Shown: in pieces, positions 55,435 to 62,818 of the stretch
Numbering within the stretch: the first letter of the stretch is position 1
Layout of the letters: each line of letters starts with the position of its first letter
Origin: Halodesulfovibrio aestuarii
GTDB taxonomy: Bacteria > Desulfobacterota > Desulfovibrionia > Desulfovibrionales > Desulfovibrionaceae
NCBI RefSeq assembly: GCF_050571805.1
Contig: NZ_CP192219.1
DNA: 64,000 bases
Strand: one strand, 5' to 3'
Notes under the pieces: generated by a model
Databases searched by the model: none
Told to the model about the DNA's origin: nothing
The model's input: only the letters and a program-made list of their open reading frames with translations
Program-made: the position numbers and the translations under genes

Positions 55435-56436
55435 ATGAAAAGAATTATGTTGCTTGTTGCCATGGCATTTCTGTTAGCGTCTGTTCCTGCTCTCGCAGCA
55501 GACTGCACCAACCGTGGTGGTCTGGATACAAACTACTGTGATGAGGATAATGACCTCGTTGCAGACCTCGCACCTGCTAGCGAATGTAAAGACCCTAGCA
55601 CACTGGTGTTCACCTACACTCCTGTAGAAGACCCTGCTGTATACCGAGACGCTTTTGCGGATTTTCAGGAATACCTCAAAGAAGCAACTGGCAAGCGTGT
55701 AATTTACTACACCGTCCAGTCTAATGCTGCAGAAGTTGAAGCTATGCGTTCCGGCAAACTTCACATTGCCGGCTTCTCTACCGGCCCTACCGGCTTTGCT
55801 GTTAACCTCGCAGGTTACGTACCAATGGCTGTTAAGGGCTACCCGGAAGGCTTTCAGGGGTACAACCTTATTGTTGTTGTAAAAAAAGACAGCCCGATTC
55901 AATCATTAGCTGACCTCAAAGGTAAAAAAGTAGCACACACATCTGCTTCTTCTAACTCCGGTAACCTTGCTCCACGTGCCCTCTTCCCTAAAGAAGGCAT
56001 TACTCCAGACAAAGACTACACAGTTGTTTACTCCGGCAAACATGACCAGTCTGTTCTTGGTGTAGTACATGGTGACTACGATGCAGCACCTGTTGCTTCT
56101 GACGTATATGACCGTATGGTAGCCGCTGGCCGCGTTAAAGCAGATGCTCTTCGCATCGTATACCGCAGCCCTAAATTCCCTACCTCTTCTTTCGGTTACT
56201 CCAGCCAGCTTTGTGCCCCGCTTGCTCAAAAAATTATCGGTGCATTCAGCACCTACCGCTTCCCTAAATCCATGCAGAAGTCATTCCATGGCGCTGATCG
56301 CTTCTACCCAATCACCTACAAGGCTGACTGGAAAGTTATTCGCGATATCGCTGAAGCCACCGGCACCAGTTACAACGCTGTTGGCCTGAAGAAAATGGCT
56401 GAAAAAGAAGCTGCCAAAAAAGCTAAAAAGAAATAA
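55435..56436 (+). CDS. phnD: Phosphonate-type ABC transporter substrate-binding protein PhnD
   Basis: Periplasmic binding protein of 333 residues with a signal peptide ending VPALA. The mature part has the PhnD fold: YTPVEDPAVYRDAF, AEVEAMRSGKLHIAGFSTG (ligand loop), the second-lobe signature LADLKGKKVAHTSASSNSGN and HDQSVLGVVHGDYDAAPVAS. An N-terminal Cys-containing stretch (DCTNRGGLD, NYCDEDND) is typical of the versions in this bacterial group. The C-terminus is Lys/Ala-rich. The start is the ATG 6 bases after GGAG; the frame opens 15 bases earlier. Ligand may be a phosphonate or a related oxyanion. Confidence 0.93.
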   Translation: MKRIMLLVAMAFLLASVPALAADCTNRGGLDTNYCDEDNDLVADLAPASECKDPSTLVFTYTPVEDPAVYRDAFADFQEYLKEATGKRVIYYTVQSNAAEVEAMRSGKLHIAGFSTGPTGFAVNLAGYVPMAVKGYPEGFQGYNLIVVVKKDSPIQSLADLKGKKVAHTSASSNSGNLAPRALFPKEGITPDKDYTVVYSGKHDQSVLGVVHGDYDAAPVASDVYDRMVAAGRVKADALRIVYRSPKFPTSSFGYSSQLCAPLAQKIIGAFSTYRFPKSMQKSFHGADRFYPITYKADWKVIRDIAEATGTSYNAVGLKKMAEKEAAKKAKKK

Positions 56437-56445
56437 GAGTCATAC

Positions 56446-57237
56446 GTGTCTGTTGAAAATACCATTAAAGGGAACGGGGAAACCCGTTCCCTTTTGATCG
56501 AGAATTTGGAAAAGGAATACGTCAAAGGAAAACCTGTACTTAAAGGTCTTTCTTTTGAAGTTTCTGGCGAAGAAACTGTTGGCATTATCGGACCATCCGG
56601 AACCGGTAAGTCCACCCTTCTGCGCTGTATCAACCGCCTTATCGAACCAACCAAAGGTTCTATCACTGTAGCCGGCCACGACATCACTACCTACTCCGGT
56701 AAAGATCTTCGTTTAGCACGTCGCCGCATCGGCATGGTTTTTCAGGAATACAACCTCGTTGAACGGTTAACCGTCATCGAAAACGTACTCTGTGGCCGCC
56801 TTGGATACATTCCTGTCTGGCGTGCATGGCTTCGAAAATTTGATCAGGCTGATATCAACCGCGCATTTAAACTTATCGACCATGTAGGTCTTGGTGAATT
56901 CGCAACACAGCGTGCGGACAGCCTATCCGGTGGACAGCGTCAGCGCGTTGGTATCGCCCGTGCAATGATGCAGAGTCCTGACGTTATCATGGCGGATGAA
57001 CCAACAAGCTCACTGGATCCGAAAACGTCTGTTGAGATCATGGAATTGCTCAAAATGGTTTCTTCTACCGAGCACATCCCAGTGTTGATCAACATCCATG
57101 ATGTAAACCTTGCAAAACGATTCTGCGATCGCATTATCGGTATGAGCAAAGGTAAAATCATCTTTGACGGCCACCCGTCTGAACTCAAAGACAGCCACTT
57201 ATCTCAAATTTACGGCGGTGAGGATTGGCTCTCATGA
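56446..57237 (+). CDS. phnC: Phosphonate-type ABC transporter ATPase PhnC
   Basis: ATPase of 263 residues energising the importer. Walker A GPSGTGKST, Q loop VFQEYNLVERLTV, signature LSGGQRQR, Walker B VIMADEPTSSLDP and switch His in INIHDVNLA. It starts with GTG nine bases after phnD. The first 17 codons lie over a perfect terminator-like hairpin and are not typical of PhnC, so the true start could be a TTG at 56494. The stop overlaps the phnE start (ATGA). Confidence 0.93.
   Translation: MSVENTIKGNGETRSLLIENLEKEYVKGKPVLKGLSFEVSGEETVGIIGPSGTGKSTLLRCINRLIEPTKGSITVAGHDITTYSGKDLRLARRRIGMVFQEYNLVERLTVIENVLCGRLGYIPVWRAWLRKFDQADINRAFKLIDHVGLGEFATQRADSLSGGQRQRVGIARAMMQSPDVIMADEPTSSLDPKTSVEIMELLKMVSSTEHIPVLINIHDVNLAKRFCDRIIGMSKGKIIFDGHPSELKDSHLSQIYGGEDWLS
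56467..56495 (+). terminator. Terminator-like hairpin at the phnD-phnC boundary
   Basis: Perfect 12-bp stem AAAGGGAACGGG (56467-56478) with a GAAA tetraloop and the complement at 56483-56494, followed by T. It lies inside the annotated first codons of phnC and probably limits transcription past phnD or protects the phnD message. Confidence 0.7.
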
Positions 57238-58022
57238 CCACGGATGCACAAAGAAAATCACCATTCAAAGCAAGCATTATAGCACGACTGGGCTGGATTA
57301 TTCTTGCCTGTTACGTTTTCTATGCTTTGAATGCACTTGATTTTACGTGGGTACGCTTCATTGAAGGTCTGGGGAACGGTGCCAAATTCCTTGGCGAGAT
57401 GATTCCGCCAAACTTTGAGCGTTGGAACCTGCTTGTAGAAAACTTGATTGAAACCATCGAGATTGCAGTTATTGCCTCCGCTTTCGGCATTGGTTTTTCT
57501 CTGCCTATCGGCATGTGTGCTGCACGAAATCTCATGCCGGACTGGGTGACTTGGCCTGCTCGTACTATTATTGCAGTATGCCGCTCCTTCCACCCGGTTA
57601 TCTTTGCGATCCTTTTCGTTAAAGCCGTAGGCTTTGGTCCGCTTGCAGGTATTCTTACATTGATATTCCTTTCAATCGGCTTTATCGGCAAACTTTTTGC
57701 CGAGGCAATTGAAGAGATTTCTCTGAAGCCTGTCGAAGCTATGAAAGCTGCTGGTGCACCATTCATGAGTGTACTTGTTTTTGCAGTACTCCCGCAGGTT
57801 TTCAACCGATTTATCGGTTTTGCCACGTACCAGTTTGACGCAAACCTGCGTAACTCTACCATGGTTGGTATTGTTGGTGCCGGTGGTATTGGTGGTACTC
57901 TGTTTGCTGCATTCCAACGCTTTGACTATGACTTCCTCGCTGCGATTCTTATTTCAATTATTGCGCTTATCATGCTTAGCGAACTTCTTTCCGTAAAGAT
58001 AAAGGCGATTTTCAATGACTAA
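57234..58022 (+). CDS. phnE: Phosphonate-type ABC transporter permease PhnE (first)
   Basis: Inner-membrane permease of 262 residues with about six helices and the binding-protein-dependent transport motif (EEISLKPVEAMKAAGAPFMS, the EAA loop that contacts PhnC). ATG in the ATGA overlap with phnC; an upstream TTG would add three residues. One of two permeases forming the channel heterodimer. Confidence 0.94.
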   Translation: MTTDAQRKSPFKASIIARLGWIILACYVFYALNALDFTWVRFIEGLGNGAKFLGEMIPPNFERWNLLVENLIETIEIAVIASAFGIGFSLPIGMCAARNLMPDWVTWPARTIIAVCRSFHPVIFAILFVKAVGFGPLAGILTLIFLSIGFIGKLFAEAIEEISLKPVEAMKAAGAPFMSVLVFAVLPQVFNRFIGFATYQFDANLRNSTMVGIVGAGGIGGTLFAAFQRFDYDFLAAILISIIALIMLSELLSVKIKAIFND

Positions 58023-58812
58023 TAATATGACATGGGAACGATTCACCCCCAGGCAGCGCCTTGCCCGTTTTGCGGTGTATCTTGGTGCAGTTTCCCTGTT
58101 AGTATTTTCTCTGAGTACCGTAGAGATCATTCCAGAATTCCTCTACGACGCGCCGTACCAGCTGCATGATTTATTTACACGCATGTGGCCAATTGACTTT
58201 GCGTCATACACTCAGGAAAATATTCACCAAGCACTCATCGAAACACTGAACATTGCATCTCTTGGCACTGTCCTCGCGCTGTTTTTAGCAGTGCCGGTCG
58301 CATTGCTTTCTGCAAATAATATTACCAGATCCCCAATTCTTAACTGGTTTGGTAAGTTTATTCTTGTTTCTTCCCGTACTGTTAACTCACTTGTTTGGGC
58401 TATCCTATTCGTAGCAATCTTTGGCCCAGGCGCACTGGCAGGTACCTTTGCTATCGGCTTCCGTTCCATCGGTTTCTGTGGCAAATTACTTGCAGAAGCA
58501 CTGGAAGAAGTAGATCACGGCCCTATTGAAGCGCTTCGCGCTGCCGGTGCTCCAACAGTCAGTATCCTCCTTAAAGGTTACTGGCCGCAGGTTGCCCCAG
58601 CATTCTGGGGACTGGCACTCTTCCGTTGGGACATTAACGTTCGTGAATCCTCTGTTATCGGTCTTGTAGGTGCTGGTGGTATCGGTGTTGCACTTGATAC
58701 CGCACTTAACCTCTTCCGCTGGCAGCAGGTTGCACTCATTCTGCTGTGCATTTTCACCATCGTCATTGTTGCAGAAGTAGTTGTTACCAAGATTCGCCAA
58801 AGCATCATCTAG
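58015..58812 (+). CDS. phnE: Phosphonate-type ABC transporter permease PhnE (second)
   Basis: Second permease of 265 residues, homologous to the first, with about six helices and the EAA loop EEVDHGPIEALRAAGAPTVS. It overlaps the preceding gene by 8 bases, so the four transporter genes are translationally linked. No C-P lyase or phosphonatase gene is visible within the operon. Confidence 0.94.
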   Translation: MTNNMTWERFTPRQRLARFAVYLGAVSLLVFSLSTVEIIPEFLYDAPYQLHDLFTRMWPIDFASYTQENIHQALIETLNIASLGTVLALFLAVPVALLSANNITRSPILNWFGKFILVSSRTVNSLVWAILFVAIFGPGALAGTFAIGFRSIGFCGKLLAEALEEVDHGPIEALRAAGAPTVSILLKGYWPQVAPAFWGLALFRWDINVRESSVIGLVGAGGIGVALDTALNLFRWQQVALILLCIFTIVIVAEVVVTKIRQSII

Positions 58813-58865
58813 TACAACGACACTGTGTAGTAAGTGCATCATGCAGTTACAGACTACAAACAGGA

Positions 58866-58895
58866 AGAGGGCAAAATTATTTGCCCTCTTTTTTT
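58866..58895 (+). terminator. Terminator of the phn operon
   Basis: Stem AAGAGGGCAAA / TTTGCCCTCTT around loop ATTA-like bases, followed by T run. It lies about 55 bases after the last permease gene. Confidence 0.9.
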
Positions 58896-58947
58896 AAGAA
58901 GTTGTCTCATTGTTAACTCTGAGACCAATCCGGGGAACGCATTTTTT

Positions 58948-59739
58948 ATGAAGCCTTTTTCTACTATGCCCGCAGATGTCAAACAGCACATCCGCTACAT
59001 TCTTACTGATATTGATGACACCCTCACAGATGAAGGCCGCCTGCGCGCAGAGGCATACACTGCTCTTGAGCAATTGCGTGAAAATGGCTTTATTGTCATC
59101 CCTATTACCGGACGTCCTGCAGGCTGGTGCGACCAAATTGCACGCATGTGGCCTGTCGATGGCGTGGTGGGCGAAAACGGTGCATTTTACTTCCGTTACG
59201 ATGACAAATCAAAAAAAATGATCCGTCGTTATGCAACTGCAGACGAACTCCGTGCGCAGCACAAAATCAAACTAGCAGAGCTTGGGGAACTTGTTGTTGA
59301 AAAAGTTCCCGGCTGTGCCATTTCTGCAGATCAGGCGTACCGCGAGACAGACATCGCAATTGACTTCTGCGAAGATGTGCCAGCTCTCTCCATCGAAGCT
59401 GTACATAAAATTAAAGAAATCTGCACCAGCGCCGGTACAACTGCAAAAATTAGTTCCATTCATGTAAATGCATGGTTCGGACAATATGACAAGCTTGCTA
59501 TGTCTGCCCGCATTCTTAAAGAAGAATTTAACGTTGAACTCGAAGCTGTCCGCGAAAAAGTCGTCTACGCAGGCGACTCACCAAACGACGCCCCTATGTT
59601 CAGCTACTTCCCGAACTCAGTAGGTGTAGCAAATGTGCTTGAATTTGAAGATACCATCGAACACAAGCCGTCATGGATTACAGAAAAACGCGGTGGTGCA
59701 GGTTTTGCGCAGATCGCAGACGGCTTACTGGCAACTTAA
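58948..59739 (+). CDS. HAD-superfamily (type IIB) phosphatase
   Basis: Cytoplasmic phosphatase of 263 residues, Cof/MPGP-like. Motif I is DIDDTLTDEG (nucleophile Asp and acid Asp), motif II ITGRPAGW, motif III a Lys in YDKLAMSARIL and motif IV GDSPNDAPMF. The cap between motifs II and III is of the C2B type. Closest known activities are sugar-phosphate or mannosyl-3-phosphoglycerate phosphatases. The start was set at the ATG after GGGGAA; the frame is open to 58834 but that part runs through the phn terminator. Separate from the phn operon by that terminator. Confidence 0.85.
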   Translation: MKPFSTMPADVKQHIRYILTDIDDTLTDEGRLRAEAYTALEQLRENGFIVIPITGRPAGWCDQIARMWPVDGVVGENGAFYFRYDDKSKKMIRRYATADELRAQHKIKLAELGELVVEKVPGCAISADQAYRETDIAIDFCEDVPALSIEAVHKIKEICTSAGTTAKISSIHVNAWFGQYDKLAMSARILKEEFNVELEAVREKVVYAGDSPNDAPMFSYFPNSVGVANVLEFEDTIEHKPSWITEKRGGAGFAQIADGLLAT

Positions 59740-59841
59740 TAGCTGCGCTTCTCCTGCGGGAAGCTTGCATTTCGATTTAGTTCATTAAAGAAAACTCGTT
59801 ACAACAATCTTGCAATATTGATTCACACGCAATTAGTCTTA

Positions 59842-59889
59842 AGAAATACAAACAAAAGCCCTCATATGAGGGCTTTTGTTTGTATTTCT
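59842..59889. terminator. 48-base perfect palindrome, bidirectional terminator
   Basis: Two 24-base halves are exact complements, with centre CAT-ATG and no loop bases beyond those needed for turning. The stem core is AAAAGCCCTCAT with T-rich tails on both strands. It lies 100 bases after the HAD gene and about 150 bases from the end of the opposing MoaF-like genes. Confidence 0.88.
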
Positions 59890-60037
59890 ACTTGAACAGA
59901 AAACACTACGTTGCAGTTACAGTAACGAAAGAGCCGTACATTTATGGAAAGTTCGTACAGAATAACCGCAATACGATAAAAAACGTTGCACCAGTAGCCA
60001 TCGCGGATGACAAAGCTAGAAGTCTCCTTGAACCGTG

Positions 60038-60463
60038 CTAATTTTTTAAAATAAATGGTCCTTGGGAGAGATAATTTGCTTTTTCAGTTACAGCGACTTC
60101 ATAGATCATGTTCGTTTTAAAATTAAATGTCATAACAACAGTCTGTGCATACTCTTCACTTCGCCATGTTATGTAAACAACTTGATCAGAAACTTGTACT
60201 ACATCAAACCTTATGGTTTTCGGATCTGTCATTTTCATACCAGACTCAATTGAAAGCCTCATGGTATTCGGATCGACAATGAGTAATATATGAGACGCCC
60301 CCTTGAAAGGTCCAGTCCGCCATGTGTAGAGAATTGTTTTCCCCACCAAATCCCCCATTGTTACCGTGTTATTTTCCTGAGCGGTTATGGCAGTATCCTC
60401 TTCTGCATAGCTTGTTGTTACACAAACCATCGTCAATACTATCGCTATCAGCAGCCTCTTCAT
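60038..60463 (-). CDS. MoaF-like secreted protein, copy C
   Basis: Third of three tandem paralogues; 141 residues with a signal peptide (MKRLLIAIVLTMVCVTTSYA). The mature part has the small beta-barrel pattern of MoaF-like domains: DLVGKTILYTWRTGPFKGAS, then paired strands (VVYITWRSEEYAQTVVMTFN) and a last strand FKTNMIYEVAV. Such lipocalin-like domains bind small ligands, but the ligand here is unknown. The ATG follows GAGG by 6 bases; a GTG four codons earlier is less likely. Confidence 0.8.
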   Translation of the reverse strand: MKRLLIAIVLTMVCVTTSYAEEDTAITAQENNTVTMGDLVGKTILYTWRTGPFKGASHILLIVDPNTMRLSIESGMKMTDPKTIRFDVVQVSDQVVYITWRSEEYAQTVVMTFNFKTNMIYEVAVTEKANYLSQGPFILKN

Positions 60464-60478
60464 AGCCCACCTCACCTA

Positions 60479-60982
60479 TTATTCATCCCTTGTTTTGCCC
60501 TTGAACAACTTCGGTAGGTCCTTTCTGTCTTTCTTTACGTCTCTAGTCCGCTCAATAGTAAAAGAACCCTTCAACAAATAATCACGATCCTCCTCCACAA
60601 TCACACCATACATTTTCATTGTTTTAAAATTATAGGTGATAATGGCTCGAGAACCTGTTGTTTTTTCACGCCATGACATTTGTAATATTTCACACCCCAC
60701 CTTGATGCAGGCGTACTCAACCTCTTCAACATTGCCTTTAGTACGTCCTGTTAACGAAGACCAAAGCATGGTTTTAGACGTTAAAATATCAGTTCGGTAT
60801 GAAGCTCCAACAATGCTACCGCGCCTCCATGTCTCAATGAGCGTCTTACCGACCAAATCCTCAGGTCGAATATCTACCTGTTGAGCCATGCCAAAAGCGG
60901 TGCCTTGCACAATTGATAAAAAGAAAAAAAGTAGAATAGGAATTTTACGCATAACTACACCCGCTATGTACTTATCCATTAC
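60479..60982 (-). CDS. MoaF-like secreted protein, copy B
   Basis: Second paralogue; 167 residues, exported by a signal sequence (IPILLFFFLSIVQGTAFG). The domain matches copy C: DLVGKTLIETWRRGSIVGAS, ILQMSWREKTTGSRAIITYN, FKTMKMYGVIV, then an extra basic tail (RDVKKDRKDLPKLFKGK). Start uncertain: the chosen ATG lies 11 bases after copy A's stop; another ATG at 60955 begins directly at the signal peptide. Confidence 0.78.
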   Translation of the reverse strand, partial: VMDKYIAGVVMRKIPILLFFFLSIVQGTAFGMAQQVDIRPEDLVGKTLIETWRRGSIVGASYRTDILTSKTMLWSSLTGRTKGNVEEVEYACIKVGCEILQMSWREKTTGSRAIITYNFKTMKMYGVIVEEDRDYLLKGSFTIERTRDVKKDRKDLPKLFKGKTRDE

Positions 60983-60992
60983 CAACCCTGAC

Positions 60993-61385
60993 CTACTCAA
61001 ATGCAACTACACCTTCCGATAGTAAATTCTTACCGTGATCGACCCGAACCATAAAACATCGCTCGGAACCAAAATCCATAGTAACAACATAACTCACGTG
61101 GTCAGACTTGCTGCGCCATGTCACAATAATGGTTTTAGGATTAACCTGAGAAATTAAATACCCAGTCAAACCAGTTGAGGTGCCGATATTCCCTGTGAAT
61201 CTCCACGCAAGCTCTTTAGATGAAATAAACTGCATCTTAATAGTAGAATCAGGAAATGCCCCCGACTCCAGTGAGACAAGTACAGTCTGCCCCACAAGTG
61301 TGTCCGGTGTAATCTCTGAGTGAAAAAGACTGCACCCTGCTAAAAAAACTATCAAAAAAACAAAAACAAGCGCGTGCTGTCTCAT
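60993..61385 (-). CDS. MoaF-like lipoprotein, copy A
   Basis: First of the three paralogues; 130 residues. It differs from the others in having a lipoprotein signal with lipobox LAGC, so it is membrane-anchored. The domain keeps TLVGQTVLVSLESGAFP, TIIVTWRSKSDHVSYVVTMD and FGSERCFMVRV. The ATG follows GAGGAG by five bases. The three genes form an operon (gaps of 10-16 bases), a recent tandem expansion with one anchored and two free products. Confidence 0.8.
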   Translation of the reverse strand: MRQHALVFVFLIVFLAGCSLFHSEITPDTLVGQTVLVSLESGAFPDSTIKMQFISSKELAWRFTGNIGTSTGLTGYLISQVNPKTIIVTWRSKSDHVSYVVTMDFGSERCFMVRVDHGKNLLSEGVVAFE

Positions 61386-61480
61386 GAACACTCCTCACTT
61401 ACACTCGACTGAGGAAGAATGCGCCATGAAGAACAGGAACCAGAGAGACTCTATTCCCTGTTCCATGACAACCTACGTAT

Positions 61481-61876
61481 TTAACACACCGTTACAGAAG
61501 GATCTTCATTAGAAGTTTTCTGTTCATATGGATTGTGCATCTCAGGCGTTGTCTTATCCATATTTTCATCACCTTTTTCGGTGCATTCATCATCTTTTTT
61601 CACAGAATCTTGGTTCGTATCGTTGGTATCTGTCCCTTCCGGCATCATCTCTTCCCGAGTTTTATCTTCATCAACTTTTTCCTCAGGCATAACTTTTTCC
61701 ACATCAGCATCTTTATCTTCTGTCTGACCTTTTTCGACGGTGCCGGAAGTTGTATCTTTTTGCATTTCTTGTTGCGTATCGGGAGATTCGGTGTTTGTAG
61801 CAGAATTGTCACTTCCGCACCCAACGAACAACAACATTGCACAACCAACTAACAAGAAACAAGATTTCTTTAACAT
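61481..61876 (-). CDS. Acidic low-complexity lipoprotein
   Basis: Lipoprotein of 131 residues with lipobox LLFVGC. After Cys the chain is almost entirely Asp, Glu, Lys, Thr, Ser and Asn, with no predicted fold (EKVDEDKTREEMMPEGTDTN and similar). It ends in Cys (SVTVC) and has a second internal Cys. Disordered, negatively charged surface tether or cation binder is a guess. The ATG follows AGGTGG by five bases. A separate gene upstream of the MoaF-like operon. Confidence 0.75.
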   Translation of the reverse strand: MLKKSCFLLVGCAMLLFVGCGSDNSATNTESPDTQQEMQKDTTSGTVEKGQTEDKDADVEKVMPEEKVDEDKTREEMMPEGTDTNDTNQDSVKKDDECTEKGDENMDKTTPEMHNPYEQKTSNEDPSVTVC

Positions 61877-62157
61877 ACTGTCCACCTGTTATATGAATCA
61901 TCTTATCTAACTGTCTTAAAGTGGCATAAAACAGACTTTTCTAGAAAGTATATGCATTGAAAAATAATGTAGATTTAGGAATATAAAGTTTTAAAGAGAA
62001 CTACTACTTTGTAATTACATGCAGTTTTTAACACATCATAAAAACACAACCTATTTTTCTTGAGTACAAAAAGAGAATTGCAACCACTTAACAACATTAC
62101 AACATTCATCTCTTCAAACAATAACATACTGTTTTAAAAGTTTTTTTTGCAGAACGC
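61877..62157. other. AT-rich non-coding region
   Basis: Intergenic between divergent genes. Nothing recognised apart from likely promoter sequence. Confidence 0.45.
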
Positions 62158-62185
62158 TTGACTTCAAAATACAACTTCATAAAAT
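62158..62185 (+). promoter_or_regulatory. Sigma-70 type promoter of the YciI-like gene
   Basis: TTGACT and TAAAAT separated by 16 bases, about 75 bases before the start codon. Confidence 0.55.
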
Positions 62186-62260
62186 GCTCAAAAAGTACAC
62201 CTAGTAAAGGCTCACCCACAACAAAACAATATCTCATAATAAACTACAAAGGATGCCAAT

Positions 62261-62554
62261 ATGTTCATTGTATCTCTCACTTACACATGTGAATTGGATC
62301 AAATCAACGCACACCTTGAAGCACATATTGCGTACCTTAAGAACCAATATGCATTAGGGCATTTTGTCGCTTCCGGCAGAAAAGTTCCTCGCACAGGTGG
62401 AGTAATTCTGGCTCGATTTGACTCCCGGGAAGAACTGGATGCAGCACTTCAGCTTGACCCATTCTACAAAGAAAAACTTGCTTCCTATGAGATTCAGGAG
62501 TTCATACCGACGATGGTTGGGGAAGGTCTTGAGGCCATACGAGAAGAAGCGTAA
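62261..62554 (+). CDS. YciI-like protein
   Basis: Small cytoplasmic protein of 97 residues with the YCII/ferredoxin-like fold: MFIVSLTYTC strand, a helix with the conserved His (LEAHIAYLKNQYALG), GHFVASGRKVP, GGVILARFDSREELDAAL and DPFYKEKLASYEI. The His and Asp (in DPF) positions are those expected to be functional in the family. Activity unknown. Ribosome site AAGGATG just before the ATG. Confidence 0.88.
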   Translation: MFIVSLTYTCELDQINAHLEAHIAYLKNQYALGHFVASGRKVPRTGGVILARFDSREELDAALQLDPFYKEKLASYEIQEFIPTMVGEGLEAIREEA

Positions 62555-62563
62555 TTACTTGAA

Positions 62564-62800
62564 ATGAGCAAAGCCTCTTCTGAAGTAACCACAATATTGG
62601 AGCAGGAAGCTCTGCTCCAATCCAGAGGATTTTCTCGAGCTCCACACGGGAAGAGTCCTTTGCCGGGGCAATACTCTGTGCTGCAAGAAACTGAAGTGAT
62701 GGCTGAACAACCTACATATATGTTTCTTGTTAATTCAGGACACTGTATCCGTAGAATCACTGGTTTTACGGACAACCATAATACAAACAAACCACGTTAA
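62564..62800 (+). CDS. Doubtful 78-codon open frame
   Basis: Follows the YciI-like gene by nine bases but has no ribosome site, and a 9-bp inverted repeat (TTGGAGCAG...CTGCTCCAA, 62597-62620) lies in its first third, which may instead be a weak terminator. The product matches nothing known to me. Confidence 0.2.
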   Translation: MSKASSEVTTILEQEALLQSRGFSRAPHGKSPLPGQYSVLQETEVMAEQPTYMFLVNSGHCIRRITGFTDNHNTNKPR

Positions 62801-62818
62801 GATTACAAGGACACCATC

